A program made the position numbers and the translations under genes. A stretch of 38,113 nucleotides of DNA from Acidimicrobiales bacterium (GTDB lineage: Bacteria > Actinomycetota > Acidimicrobiia > Acidimicrobiales > VFJN01): the NCBI GenBank assembly GCA_035316325.1, contig DATHJB010000035.1:1-38113 (forward strand). The letters run 5' to 3'. Below the pieces are notes generated by a model, which made no database searches, was not told where the DNA came from, and worked only from the letters and a program-made list of their open reading frames with translations. Below, in pieces: positions 16,084 through 25,307 of the stretch (the first letter of the stretch is position 1; each line of letters opens with the position of its first letter).

Positions 16084-16668
16084 ATGGCGACCTCGTTCGG
16101 CCCGTCGGCCATCGCCACCCCGGCCAACTACGTCACCATCGGGCGGCTGATGTTCGCCCCGCTGCTGTGGCTGCTGATCCTGGCCACCGACGGCCCGTCG
16201 TGGGTGGCGTTGGTGATCTGGACCGTGCTGGCGTCCACCGACGGGCTCGACGGCTGGCTGGCCCGCCGCATGGGCACCACCCGCTCGGGCGCCTTCCTCG
16301 ACCCCCTGGCCGACAAGGCCCTGGTGCTGGGGGCCATGTGGGCGGTCGTGGTGGTCGGCGGCTTCTGGTGGCTCCCGGTGGCGCTGATCGCCATGCGGGA
16401 GGTGGGTATCTCGGTCTTCCGCTCCTACTGGGGGCGGCGTGGCCTGGCGGTGCCGGCCCGCTTCCTGGCCAAGGTGAAGACGGTGGTGCAGTCGGTGGCG
16501 GTGGGCCTGGCCCTGGCCCCGCCGTTCGAGGACACCCACGACGTCGTCACGCTGACCCTGTGGGTGGCGGTGGCGCTCACGCTGGTCACGGGCGCGCAGT
16601 ACGTGATGGAAGGAAGCCGTTCGACGTCGTCGGGCGGGGTACGGGGAGCTGCGTCCGATGCGTTGTGA
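16084..16668 (+). CDS. pgsA: CDP-alcohol phosphatidyltransferase, probable phosphatidylglycerophosphate synthase
   Basis: Inner-membrane enzyme that transfers a phosphatidyl group from CDP-diacylglycerol to an alcohol. The 194-residue protein has the full catalytic signature D-G-x2-A-R-x8-G-x3-D-x3-D (D56, G57, A60, R61, G69, D73, D77). Five to six membrane helices are predicted. Glycerol-3-phosphate as acceptor is inferred from the conserved pgsA-cinA order and size; other CDP-alcohol substrates cannot be excluded. It begins 6 nt after rimO, and its last 11 nt overlap cinA, so rimO-pgsA-cinA is read as one operon. Confidence 0.92.
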   Translation: MATSFGPSAIATPANYVTIGRLMFAPLLWLLILATDGPSWVALVIWTVLASTDGLDGWLARRMGTTRSGAFLDPLADKALVLGAMWAVVVVGGFWWLPVALIAMREVGISVFRSYWGRRGLAVPARFLAKVKTVVQSVAVGLALAPPFEDTHDVVTLTLWVAVALTLVTGAQYVMEGSRSTSSGGVRGAASDAL

Positions 16669-17902
16669 GATCGTCGCCGTCGGCACCGAGCTGCTGCTGG
16701 GCCAGATCGTCGACACGAACTCGGCGTGGTTGGGCGAGCAGCTGGCGCTGGCCGGCATCGACTGCACCAACGGTCAGACGGTCGGCGACAACCAGGAGCG
16801 CATGGTCGACGCGATCGCCCTGGCGCTGTCGCGGTCCGACGCCGTGGTGGTCTGCGGCGGGCTGGGGCCCACCCAGGACGACATCACCCGGGAGGCCATC
16901 GCGGCGGTGATGGGCGTGCGGCTGGTGCAGGACGACGACGTCGCCGACCGCGTCCTGGAGATGTTCGCCTCCCGGGGTCGCCGCATGCCGGCCAACAACC
17001 TGCGCCAGGCGATGGTGCCGGAGGGGGCGACGGCCATCGCCGACCCGCAGCCGGGCACGGCGCCGGGGCTGATCTGCCCGGTGGGCGACGGTGTCGTCTA
17101 CGCCCTGCCGGGGGTGCCCTACGAGATGAAGGCGATCTTCCTGGGGGCGGTGATCCCCGACCTGCAGCGTCGTTCGGGTCAGCCGGCGGTGATCCGCTCC
17201 CGGACGCTGCGGACGTGGGGCGAGAGCGAGTCGGGCCTGGCCGAGCGCCTGGCCGACCACGTCACCGAGCTGGACGCTTCGGGCACCGTGACCCTGGCCT
17301 ACCTGGCCAGCGGCATCGAGGGGCTGAAGGTGCGGATGACGGTGAAGGCGGCGACCGACGCCGAGGCCGAGGCCGTGCTCGACGCCGAGGAGGCGGTGCT
17401 GCGGGGGATGCTGGGCTCGCTGGTCTTCGGGATCGACGGCATGGGGATGGAGCACGCGGTGGCGGCCTTGTTGGAAGAGCGGGGCCTGACGCTGGCGGTG
17501 GCCGAGTCGCTGACGGGCGGCCTGGTGGCGGCCCGCCTGGTGAACGTGCCGGGCGCCAGCGCCTGGTTCCGTGGGGGAGTGGTGGCCTACGCCTCCGACG
17601 TGAAGTACACGCTGCTCGACGTCCCCGAGGGCCCGGTGGTGAGCGAGACGGCGGCCGCCGCGATGGCGTCGGGCGTCCGTTCGGTGCTGGGCGCCGATGT
17701 CGGCCTGGGGGTGACCGGCGTGGCCGGCCCCGACACCCAGGACGACGAGCTCCCGGGCACGGTCTTCCTCGCCGTCGACGGCCTGGACGAGAAGCCCCTG
17801 GTCACCCGGGTCACCCTGCCGGGCGACCGTGAGCGCGTCCGCCAGTTCGCCTGCATCTCGCTCCTCGACCTCCTCCGCCACCGCCTCTCCGCCACCGACT
17901 AG
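16658..17902 (+). CDS. cinA: CinA-family protein, competence/damage-inducible, with nicotinamide mononucleotide deamidase domain
   Basis: The product is 414 residues with both CinA domains. The N-terminal MoaB/MogA-like domain (about 1-170) has EIVAVGTELLLGQIVDTNS and GGLGPTQDDITREA. The C-terminal PncC-like amidohydrolase domain (about 260-410) has LAVAESLTGGLVAARL and GVTGVAGPD. The family removes pyrophosphate from ADP-ribose-type compounds and deamidates nicotinamide mononucleotide, recycling NAD breakdown products. The ATG at 16658 lies within the end of pgsA. Its place just upstream of recA (with thpR between) is conserved in many Gram-positive bacteria. Confidence 0.95.
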   Translation: MRCEIVAVGTELLLGQIVDTNSAWLGEQLALAGIDCTNGQTVGDNQERMVDAIALALSRSDAVVVCGGLGPTQDDITREAIAAVMGVRLVQDDDVADRVLEMFASRGRRMPANNLRQAMVPEGATAIADPQPGTAPGLICPVGDGVVYALPGVPYEMKAIFLGAVIPDLQRRSGQPAVIRSRTLRTWGESESGLAERLADHVTELDASGTVTLAYLASGIEGLKVRMTVKAATDAEAEAVLDAEEAVLRGMLGSLVFGIDGMGMEHAVAALLEERGLTLAVAESLTGGLVAARLVNVPGASAWFRGGVVAYASDVKYTLLDVPEGPVVSETAAAAMASGVRSVLGADVGLGVTGVAGPDTQDDELPGTVFLAVDGLDEKPLVTRVTLPGDRERVRQFACISLLDLLRHRLSATD

Positions 17903-17912
17903 ACACGCCGGG

Positions 17913-18422
17913 ATGCGGCTGTTCGTCGCGGCGCAACCTCCGGACGACGTCCTCGACGCCCTGGTCGAGGTGGTCGTCGACCTCCGCCGTCGCCCCGACG
18001 CCGAGTCCCTGCGCTGGGTCACCCGTGAGCAGCTCCACGTGACGCTCCGGTTCCTCGGCGAGGTCGCCGACGTCGCTCCGGTCTTGGAGGCGTTGGCTGC
18101 GACCCGCCTCCCCGCCGCCGAGGCTGAGGCCACCCCCGGCGTGACCCGCCTGGGCCGCCAGGTCCTGTGCGTCCCGGTCGCCGGCGTCGACGCCCTCGCC
18201 GCCGCGATCACCCACATCGGCCCCGACGAAGACCGTCCCTTCCGCGGCCACCTCACGCTGGCCCGGGCGAGGGGCCGCAGGGGAGTGGTGGCCAGATCAT
18301 TGGCCGGCACCCCCGTCGACCTGCACTGGCCGGTGCCGGAGGTCGCCTTGGTCCGCAGCCACCTGGGCCCCGACGGCCCCCGCTACGAGACGCTCGCCAC
18401 CTTTCCGACCCACCATCCTTGA
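17913..18422 (+). CDS. thpR: RNA 2',3'-cyclic phosphodiesterase (2H family)
   Basis: A 169-residue two-histidine phosphodiesterase, formerly called 2'-5' RNA ligase. The two catalytic H-x-T motifs are H42-V-T44 in [10 protein letters not shown] and H113-L-T115 in [10 protein letters not shown], at the family spacing of about 70 residues. The start [10 protein letters not shown] matches the MRLFVAI-type opening of the family and fixes ATG 17913 over the longer open frame, which would overlap cinA. It is 10 nt after cinA and likely ends the rimO-pgsA-cinA-thpR operon just before the recA promoter. The in vivo substrate is not known for most members. Confidence 0.92.
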   Translation: MRLFVAAQPPDDVLDALVEVVVDLRRRPDAESLRWVTREQLHVTLRFLGEVADVAPVLEALAATRLPAAEAEATPGVTRLGRQVLCVPVAGVDALAAAITHIGPDEDRPFRGHLTLARARGRRGVVARSLAGTPVDLHWPVPEVALVRSHLGPDGPRYETLATFPTHHP

Positions 18423-18423
18423 T

Positions 18424-18437
18424 CGAACGGGTGTTCG
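18424..18437. promoter_or_regulatory. LexA box upstream of recA
   Basis: CGAAC-GGGT-GTTCG is a perfect match to the Gram-positive SOS box. It lies 95 bp before the recA start, next to a TACATT -10 candidate at 18444-18449. Confidence 0.85.
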
Positions 18438-18462
18438 GAAACTACATTGCTGTCATCCGGCC

Positions 18463-18475
18463 CTTAACTGTCACA
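18463..18475 (+). promoter_or_regulatory. 13-bp element shared by the recA and LysM-gene leaders
   Basis: CTTAACTGTCACA occurs here and again at 36721-36733 upstream of the LysM gene. In recA it is followed 9 nt later by TAGGGT (18485-18490), which could be a second -10 box. The TGTCA part is reminiscent of the mycobacterial PafBC/RecA-NDp motif, but the match is incomplete. Confidence 0.4.
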
Positions 18476-18531
18476 GGGGCTTCTTAGGGTCTCGAGTAGA
18501 AGATCCCTCCCCCTTAGAAAGGACCGCCAAG

Positions 18532-19587
18532 GTGGACCGAGACAAGAACCTCGAGATGGCCCTGAGTCAGATCGAGAAGCAGTTCGGCAAGGGCTCTGTG
18601 ATGCGCATGGGCGAGCGCACCAGCATGGGCATCGAAGCGATCTCCACCGGGGCGATGTCGTTGGACATCGCGCTCGGCATCGGGGGCCTGCCCAAGGGAC
18701 GCGTCACCGAGATCTACGGGCCGGAGTCGTCGGGCAAGTCGACGCTGGCCATGCACGTGGTGGCCGAGGCCCAGCGCAACGGCGGCATCTGTGCCTACGT
18801 CGACGCCGAGCACGCCATGGATCCCGTCTATGCGAAGGCCATCGGGGTCGACATCGACGAGCTCCTCATCTCCCAGCCCGACACCGGGGAGCAGGCGCTC
18901 GAGATCACCGACATGCTGATCCGTTCGGGGTCGATCGACGTCATCGTGATCGACTCGGTGGCGGCGCTCACGCCCCGGGCCGAGATCGAGGGCGACATGG
19001 GCGACACACACGTCGGCCTGCAGGCCCGCCTCATGTCGCAGGCGCTGCGCAAGCTCACCGCCAACCTCAGCAAGTCCAACACGATCTGTGTCTTCATCAA
19101 CCAGCTGCGGGAGAAGATCGGCGTGATGTTCGGCTCGCCCGAGACCACGCCGGGTGGCCGGGCGCTGAAGTTCTACTCGTCGGTGCGGCTCGACATCCGG
19201 CGGATCGAGTCGATCAAGGACGGCGTCGAGGTCGTCGGCAACCGCACCCGGGTGAAGGTCGTGAAGAACAAGGTGGCCCCGCCCTTCAAGCAGGCCGAGT
19301 TCGACATCATGTACGGCAAGGGCATCAGCCGCGAGGGCTCGCTGCTCGACGTCGGTGTCGACCTGGGCCTCGTGAAGAAGTCGGGTGCCTGGTACACGTA
19401 CGAGGGCGAGCAGCTGGGCCAGGGGCGTGAGAACGCCAAGCAGTTCCTGACCGACACCCCCGAGATCATGATGGAGATCTCCGACAAGGTCCGCACGCAG
19501 CTCGGTGTCGGCGACGCCGCCGAGGCCGAGAAACCCGACGATGTGATGAGCGCCGCCGACGAGGAGCCCATCTCGCTGGACGACTGA
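18532..19587 (+). CDS. recA: Recombinase RecA
   Basis: ATP-dependent strand-exchange protein and co-protease for LexA. The 351-residue protein has Walker [10 protein letters not shown] (63-71), Walker [13 protein letters not shown], the [19 protein letters not shown] loop-1 region, and the acidic C-terminus typical of the family. The GTG at 18532 is preceded by AAAGGA eight nt upstream, so unlike most genes here it has a proper leader and ribosome-binding site. The leader is long, with a LexA box at 18424. No intein is present. recX, which often follows recA in Actinobacteria, is absent; the next gene is a LIV-type transporter. Confidence 0.98.
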   Translation: MDRDKNLEMALSQIEKQFGKGSVMRMGERTSMGIEAISTGAMSLDIALGIGGLPKGRVTEIYGPESSGKSTLAMHVVAEAQRNGGICAYVDAEHAMDPVYAKAIGVDIDELLISQPDTGEQALEITDMLIRSGSIDVIVIDSVAALTPRAEIEGDMGDTHVGLQARLMSQALRKLTANLSKSNTICVFINQLREKIGVMFGSPETTPGGRALKFYSSVRLDIRRIESIKDGVEVVGNRTRVKVVKNKVAPPFKQAEFDIMYGKGISREGSLLDVGVDLGLVKKSGAWYTYEGEQLGQGRENAKQFLTDTPEIMMEISDKVRTQLGVGDAAEAEKPDDVMSAADEEPISLDD

Positions 19588-19590
19588 GAG

Positions 19591-19636
19591 GCGGAGGCGC
19601 ACCTGTCTCCGCACGCTCAAGGCTGGCCGCCTCCGC
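19591..19636. terminator. Possible terminator hairpin after recA
   Basis: GCGGAGGCG (19591-19599) and CGCCTCCGC (19628-19636) are perfect 9-bp complements with a 28-nt loop, starting 4 nt after the recA stop. There is no T-run and the loop is long, so confidence is low. Confidence 0.35.
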
Positions 19637-19650
19637 GCTGCCCTCACGAC

Positions 19651-19656
19651 TAGGGT
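19651..19656 (+). promoter_or_regulatory. -10 box TAGGGT of the four-domain ABC gene
   Basis: TAGGGT predicts a transcript start near 19663, downstream of the first possible GTG (19655). This favours GTG 19703 as the translation start with a leader of about 40 nt. Confidence 0.45.
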
Positions 19657-19702
19657 GACTGCCGGTAATTCCGGGGTCCGACACAGTGGGGGCAGCGCCA
19701 CG

Positions 19703-22700
19703 GTGGGTGAAGTCTTGCTTGACAGCCAACCGGTAGCCGCGGGGGACAGGGAGTCGTTGACCGATCGGTTACGGCCGTCGGCTACCGCTTTCGGGCCGGC
19801 GCTGCTGATCCTGATCGGTCAACAGGTGTTCTTCCCGATGAGCGCCGGGCTGGTCCTGCGGGGCCTGGTGCTCGGCGGCCTCACGGCGATGATCGCCTTG
19901 GGCATGGCGATGGTGTACCGGGCCAACCGCATCATCAACTTCGCCCAGGCCGACCTCGGCTTGGCGCCAGCGGTGGTGTCGTTCCTGCTGATCCAGCAGA
20001 CCGGCCTGCCCTATCCCGTGGCGTTCGCGGCCGGTCTGGCCATCGCGATCCTCTTCGGGGCGGCGGTCGAGCGGCTGGTGATCCGGCGCTTCTTCCGGGC
20101 GCCGCGGTTGCTGGTCACCATCGCCACCATCGGTCTCAGCCAGCTGCTGGTCGGCCTGGCCCTGCTGCTGCCCCGCCTGTGGGACATCGACTTCGCCGTC
20201 GGTCGCCTCGAGCCGCCGTTCGACGCCACGTTCTCGGTGGGCAGCGTCGTGTTCAACGCCAACGACATCCTCGTCCTCGTCATCGCTCCGGTCTCGATCG
20301 CCGTCGTGGCGCTGTTCCTGCAGCGCAGCGATGTCGGCGTGGCGATCCGGGCCAGTGCCGACAGCGCGGATCGCGCCTCGCTGCTGGGCGTCCCCGTCTA
20401 CCGGCTGCAGACGGTCGTCTGGGCGGTGGCCGCGCTGCTCGCCTTCCTGACGGTGTTCCTCCGCAGCGGTGTCCAGGGCATCCCGACCCTCGAGTCCGCT
20501 CTGGGCCTGCAGGTGCTGATACGGGCGCTCGTCGCCCTGGTTGTCGGGCGGATGGTCCACCTCACCTCGGTCACCGCCGCGGCGGTGGCCCTCGGAGTGC
20601 TCGACCAGGGTGTCTTCTCCCACTACGGCGACCAGCGGATGACGTTCGTGGTGCTGGCCGCCGTCGTGGCGGTCACGCTGATCGCCCGCCGGGCCGAGAT
20701 CGGCCGGGGCGACGGCACCGAGGACGTCGCCTGGCGCGGGGCCGAAGAGGTGCGCCCGGTGCCGTGGAGCCTCGGGCGGCTCCCGGAGGTGAAGTTCGGC
20801 CGGGGGGTCGCGTTCGGCCTCGTGGCGGCCGTCGCCATCGGGATCCCCTACGTCCTGGAGGTCGACCAGGTCTTCAAGGGCGGCACGCTGCTGATCTACG
20901 CCCTGCTCGGCCTGGCGCTGGTGCTGCTGTCGGGGTGGGGCGGCATCATCTCGCTGGGCCACATCGCCTACTTCGCCCTGGGCGCGGCGTTCGGTGGCTG
21001 GCTCATGTTGGAGCACGGCCTCGACCTCCTCCCCGTCCTGGTGCTGGCGGCCTGCCTCGGCGCCGGGGCCAGCACGATCGTCGGCGTGCCGACGCTGCGC
21101 CTGCGCGGCATGTACCTGGCGGTCAGCAGCCTGGCCTTCGCCCTGGCGGCGTCCACCTACCTGCTCGACCGCGACCGCTTCAAGTGGGTGCCGATCTCGA
21201 ACCAGCTGATCGAACGCCCGCCGATCCTCGGGGGCTTCGAGGTCACCAGCGAGAGGGGCGCCTACTACATCGCCCTGTTCACGCTGTTCGTGACGATCCT
21301 CGGCGTCCGCAACATCCGCTCCAGCCGCTTCGGTCGGGCGCTGGTCGCCCTGCGCGACAACGAGCGGGCCGCCCAGGCCTACTCGGTGTCGCCGGTCCGG
21401 CTCCGGCTGGCGGCCTTCGCCCTGTCCGGGGCGATCGCCTCGCTGGCCGGCGCCCTGTTCACCTTCCAGCAGCGCACCTACGACTCCAGCTCGTTCGACC
21501 CGCTCGACAACCTGGCCGTCTTCGCGATGGTGGTGATCGGCGGCATGACGTCGGCCACCGGAGCCGTGCTCGGCGCCCTCTACTTCTGGGGCACCCGCTG
21601 GTTCCTCGACGACCAGTGGGCGATCATCGCCCAGGGCGCCGGCGTGATCGTGGTGCTGCTGCTGTTCCCCAAGGGCCTGGCGGGCGTGGTGTTCGGGTTC
21701 CGCGACCGGGCGCTGCGCGCGGTCGCCCGGGCCCGCCGCCTCGACGTCCCCGGCTACACGCGCCGCACCGCGTCCGACGCCGTCGCCGCTGCCGACGCGC
21801 TGATGGTCCTCGGCGTCGACGACACCCCCGACCTCGCCACCCAACCGGCTCCGACGGGAGCGCCGGTCGTCCCGGCCGTCGCCGCAGCCGGCCCCGAGCC
21901 CGCCGCCGCTGCTGCCGAGCCGCCGGTCGACCGCCGCGAGCTGCTGCTCGACGCGAGGGGCGTGAAGGTCGCCTACGGCGGGGTGCCGATCCTGTTCGGC
22001 ATCGACCTGGCCGTCCGCAAGGGCGAGGCCGTGGCGCTGCTGGGCACCAACGGCGCCGGCAAGTCGACGTTGCTGCGGGCCATCTCGGGCCTGGTCACCC
22101 CCAAGGACGGGTCGATCCGGTTCGACGACCACGACATCACCGGCGGCCCCGCCCATCGCGTCGCCCGCCGGGGCCTGCTGCAGATGCCCGGCGGCCAGGG
22201 CATCTTCCCTACGCTCAGCGTCGCCGACAACCTGCGGGTGGCGTCCTGGCTCCACCGCCGCGACAAGGCCGCGGTCGCGGCCGGCATCGAGCGCGTCGAG
22301 GTCCTGTTCCCGGTCCTCCGGGCCCGGGCCGACGAGCGGGCCTCCAACCTCTCCGGCGGCCAGCAGCAGATGCTGGCCCTGGGCATGGCCCTCCTCGGGA
22401 AGCCGAAGCTGCTGATGATCGACGAGCTGTCGCTGGGCCTGGCGCCGACGGTGGTCGCGCAGCTGATGAAGTTCGTCGACCACCTGCGCGACGAGGGCAC
22501 CACCCTCCTGGTGGTCGAGCAGTCGGTGAACGTGGCGCTGGGCATCGCCGACCGGGCCGTGTTCCTGGAGCGCGGCGAGGTCCGCTTCTCCGGCCCCGCC
22601 CAGGACCTGCTCGACCGCCCCGACCTGCTGCGCTCGGTGTTCCTCAGCTCGGCGTCCACCGTGACGGCCGAGGCGGCGGAGCTGGCCGACGGCCCTGCCG

Positions 22701-23614
22701 CCCCGCGCTCCGTGAAGCCCAACGGCGGCAGCGGCGGCGCAGCCGCACCGCCCCCGCTCCCCGTCCTCGAGACCCTCGGGCTCACCGTGGCGTTCGGCGG
22801 CCTCCGGGCGGTCGACGACGTCACGCTCGCCATCGAACCCGGCGAGATCGTCGGCGTGATCGGCCCCAACGGCGCCGGCAAGACCACCCTGTTCGACCTG
22901 CTCAGCGGCTTCGTGCCCCCGACGGGCGGCAAGGTGCTGCTGGCCGGCCGCGACGTCAGCCACCTGCGGGCCGCCGGCCGTGCCCGCCGGGGCCTGGGCC
23001 GCTCGTTCCAGGACGCCCGCCTGTTCACGTCCCTCACCGTCGACCAGACGATCGCCGTGGCGGTCGAGCGCTGGGTGCAGGTGGGCGACCCGCTGTCCGC
23101 GGCCTTCCACTTGCCCAACGTCTACGACAGCGAGCAGGCCGTGCGGCGCCGGGTGAACGAGCTGGTCGAGCTGCTGGGCCTGCAGCCCTACCGCTCGCTG
23201 TTCGTCGGGGAGCTGTCCACCGGCACCCGCCGTGTCGTCGACCTGGCCTGCCTGCTGGCCCACCGCCCGAGCGTCGTGCTGCTCGACGAGCCGGCGTCGG
23301 GCATCGCCCAGCGCGAGGTGGAGGCCCTGGCGCCCCTGATCCGGCGGGTCCGCGACGAGATGGGGGCCAGCGTCGTGCTGGTCGAGCACGACATCCCGCT
23401 GGTCGAGGAGGTGGCCGACCGCATGGTCGCCATGGACCGCGGCCGGGTCCTCGCCGTGGGCACGCCCGCCGAGGTGCTGGCCGACCCCGCGGTCGTCAGC
23501 TCCTACCTGGGCGACAACGCCACTGCCGTCAACCGTTCCGACCGACGAACTGCACCACCTCGGCCCGCCGCGGCCGGGCACGAAAGGGATGCCATCCGTG
23601 CAACCGAGCAGTGA
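19703..23614 (+). CDS. Four-domain fused LIV-type ABC importer (permease-permease-ATPase-ATPase)
   Basis: One 1303-residue polypeptide holds all membrane and motor parts of a branched-chain amino acid/urea-type importer. A LivH-like permease comes first (about 20-330, with YRANRIINFAQADLG), then a LivM-like permease (about 365-670, with GRALVALRDNERAA), an Ala/Pro linker, a LivF-like ATPase (Walker A GTNGAGKST near 781, signature LSGGQQQ near 883, Walker B LLMIDE), a second Gly/Ala/Pro linker, and a LivG-like ATPase (Walker A GPNGAGKTT near 1054, signature LSTGTRR near 1171, Walker B VVLLDEP). The usual system uses four separate genes. The substrate is unknown; hydrophobic amino acids, amides or urea are family options. 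GTG 19655 is an alternative start. The 3' end overlaps the binding-protein gene. Confidence 0.9.
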   Translation: MGEVLLDSQPVAAGDRESLTDRLRPSATAFGPALLILIGQQVFFPMSAGLVLRGLVLGGLTAMIALGMAMVYRANRIINFAQADLGLAPAVVSFLLIQQTGLPYPVAFAAGLAIAILFGAAVERLVIRRFFRAPRLLVTIATIGLSQLLVGLALLLPRLWDIDFAVGRLEPPFDATFSVGSVVFNANDILVLVIAPVSIAVVALFLQRSDVGVAIRASADSADRASLLGVPVYRLQTVVWAVAALLAFLTVFLRSGVQGIPTLESALGLQVLIRALVALVVGRMVHLTSVTAAAVALGVLDQGVFSHYGDQRMTFVVLAAVVAVTLIARRAEIGRGDGTEDVAWRGAEEVRPVPWSLGRLPEVKFGRGVAFGLVAAVAIGIPYVLEVDQVFKGGTLLIYALLGLALVLLSGWGGIISLGHIAYFALGAAFGGWLMLEHGLDLLPVLVLAACLGAGASTIVGVPTLRLRGMYLAVSSLAFALAASTYLLDRDRFKWVPISNQLIERPPILGGFEVTSERGAYYIALFTLFVTILGVRNIRSSRFGRALVALRDNERAAQAYSVSPVRLRLAAFALSGAIASLAGALFTFQQRTYDSSSFDPLDNLAVFAMVVIGGMTSATGAVLGALYFWGTRWFLDDQWAIIAQGAGVIVVLLLFPKGLAGVVFGFRDRALRAVARARRLDVPGYTRRTASDAVAAADALMVLGVDDTPDLATQPAPTGAPVVPAVAAAGPEPAAAAAEPPVDRRELLLDARGVKVAYGGVPILFGIDLAVRKGEAVALLGTNGAGKSTLLRAISGLVTPKDGSIRFDDHDITGGPAHRVARRGLLQMPGGQGIFPTLSVADNLRVASWLHRRDKAAVAAGIERVEVLFPVLRARADERASNLSGGQQQMLALGMALLGKPKLLMIDELSLGLAPTVVAQLMKFVDHLRDEGTTLLVVEQSVNVALGIADRAVFLERGEVRFSGPAQDLLDRPDLLRSVFLSSASTVTAEAAELADGPAAPRSVKPNGGSGGAAAPPPLPVLETLGLTVAFGGLRAVDDVTLAIEPGEIVGVIGPNGAGKTTLFDLLSGFVPPTGGKVLLAGRDVSHLRAAGRARRGLGRSFQDARLFTSLTVDQTIAVAVERWVQVGDPLSAAFHLPNVYDSEQAVRRRVNELVELLGLQPYRSLFVGELSTGTRRVVDLACLLAHRPSVVLLDEPASGIAQREVEALAPLIRRVRDEMGASVVLVEHDIPLVEEVADRMVAMDRGRVLAVGTPAEVLADPAVVSSYLGDNATAVNRSDRRTAPPRPAAAGHERDAIRATEQ

Positions 23615-25295
23615 CACACCCCCGGAGCCGGAGCGCAACGCGCTGAAGCGCTACGGCCCGCTGGCCGCGATCCTGGTCGTGATCGCCCTGGTCGCGGGGG
23701 CGTCGATCGTCATGAGCGGCGACGACGACGAGGGCGGCGACGAGGAGACCGACGACGGCAGCGACGTCGCCGCCGAGTCGTACCCCGAGGGCGTCGTGAC
23801 CTGGAACATGGCGCAGGACGACCCGAGCCTCGCCGCCGAGTTCCCCGACACCTGCGACCAGGAGACCGGCAAGGTCGCCATCCCGTTCTTCTTCGCCCCC
23901 GAGTGCACGGCGATCGCCGAACCGACCCCCGGCAGCCCGGTGGACGGCATCACCGAGGACACGATCAAGGTCGTGCTCTGGGTGCCCAACGAGAACGACG
24001 TGATCTTCTCGTTCATCAAGCAGGCGCTGGGCTTCGACGACACCATCGAGGAGTGGAAGGAGACACAGCTCGGCCTGGTCGAGATCTTCCAGAGCTACTA
24101 CAACACCTACGGTCGCCAGGTGGAGGTCGAGTTCATCGAGGCGTCGGGGAGCATGACCGACTCGGTGGCGGCCCGCGCCGACGCGGTGAAGGCGGCGGCG
24201 ATGAAGCCGGCCGCGGTGCTGGGCGGCCCACTGCTCGCCAACGTCTGGACCCAGGAGCTGCACAACCAGGGCATCATCTGCGTCGCCTGCCCCGGCATCG
24301 AGGACCCGGCACCCACGTCGTTCGGCCTGGTGGCGTCGGAGAAGCAGCTCAACACCCACTCGCTGAACTACGTCACCACCAAGCTCCAGGACAAGCCGGT
24401 CGAGTTCGCCGGCGACGAGCTCAACGGTGAGGACCGCGTGTTCGCCCAGATGACGCTGGCCCAGAACGAGAACACCCGCGAGAACGCGGAGTTGCTGAAG
24501 GGCGATCTCGAGGAGGCCGGCGTCGACGTCGTCAAGGACTACGCCTTCGAGCTGAACCTGGGCGGGGCCGCCGAGTTCGCCACCAGCGCCGTCACCGAGA
24601 TGAAGGAGGCGGGCGTCACCACCGTGCTGACGCGCAGCGACCCCATCACGATGGGCGACATCAGCCGGGAGGCCACCAAGCAGGACTGGTTCCCGGAGTG
24701 GGTGATGCTCGCCCCGCAGCTGCTCGACACCAACGCCGGCGCGGGGCTGGTCGACCCCGAGCAGTGGCGTCACGCGTTCGGCATCAGCTACCTGCCGCCG
24801 GCGTCCGAGCCGAAGCTGAACCCCGCCTACAAGCTCTACGAGTGGTACCACGGCGAGCCTCCGCCGGCCGACGGCAGCCTGCTGCTGACCTACCCGCAGA
24901 TCGCCCTGTTCTTCACCGGCCTCCACCTGGCGGGGCCGGACCCGACGCAGGAGAACACCCGGCAGGCCGCGTTCGCCTTCCCGCCGACGCCCCGGGCCCG
25001 CACCCAGCCGAGCGTCAACTACGGCACGGAGCTGTGGGACGGCGACGTCGACTACCAGGGCATCGACGACCTGGTCGAGCTCTGGTACGACCCCGACGTC
25101 GAGATCGTCGACGAGTTCGGTAACCCGCGCACCGGCGCGTACCAGTACGTCGACGGCGCCCGGCGCTACTACGCCGACGAGTGGCCCGAGGAGCTGAAGG
25201 TGTTCGACCCCGCCGGTGCGATCACGAGGATCACCGAGCCGCCTCCCGAGGAGGCCGTGCCCGACTACCCATCTCCTGCGGGTGGGGGCGGCTAG
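23598..25295 (+). CDS. LIV-type substrate-binding protein with a membrane anchor
   Basis: The product is 565 residues. A basic N-terminus precedes one hydrophobic helix (about residues 18-39) and an acidic D/E/G-rich stretch. The rest is a type-1 periplasmic-binding-protein fold with features of the LIV family (GITEDTIKVVLWVP, AAVLGGPLLANVWTQELHNQGI, FALSE-start helices absent). There is no lipobox cysteine, so it seems to be held by an uncleaved anchor, not by lipid. The position right after the fused importer makes it the likely substrate receptor. GTG 23598 is preferred because AAAGGG (23583-23588) sits 9 nt upstream; ATG 23589 directly abuts that motif. Other aromatic-rich segments near the C-terminus (YEWYHGE, ELWYDPD) are of unknown role. 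Confidence 0.85.
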   Translation: MQPSSDTPPEPERNALKRYGPLAAILVVIALVAGASIVMSGDDDEGGDEETDDGSDVAAESYPEGVVTWNMAQDDPSLAAEFPDTCDQETGKVAIPFFFAPECTAIAEPTPGSPVDGITEDTIKVVLWVPNENDVIFSFIKQALGFDDTIEEWKETQLGLVEIFQSYYNTYGRQVEVEFIEASGSMTDSVAARADAVKAAAMKPAAVLGGPLLANVWTQELHNQGIICVACPGIEDPAPTSFGLVASEKQLNTHSLNYVTTKLQDKPVEFAGDELNGEDRVFAQMTLAQNENTRENAELLKGDLEEAGVDVVKDYAFELNLGGAAEFATSAVTEMKEAGVTTVLTRSDPITMGDISREATKQDWFPEWVMLAPQLLDTNAGAGLVDPEQWRHAFGISYLPPASEPKLNPAYKLYEWYHGEPPPADGSLLLTYPQIALFFTGLHLAGPDPTQENTRQAAFAFPPTPRARTQPSVNYGTELWDGDVDYQGIDDLVELWYDPDVEIVDEFGNPRTGAYQYVDGARRYYADEWPEELKVFDPAGAITRITEPPPEEAVPDYPSPAGGGG

Positions 25296-25301
25296 CAGGA
25301 G

Positions 25302-25307
25302 TAGCCT
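25302..25307 (+). promoter_or_regulatory. -10 box TAGCCT of miaB
   Basis: TAGCCT ends 10 nt before the ATG at 25318. It makes miaB independent of the transporter genes. Confidence 0.55.

Noticed and set aside
19769..23638. A long open frame antisense to the ABC importer gene, and similar long antisense frames across ftsK, rimO-pgsA and rnj
   Set aside because: They are by-products of GC-rich third codon positions. Their translations are low-complexity in R, G, A, H and V without recognisable domains, and the opposite strand has clear families.
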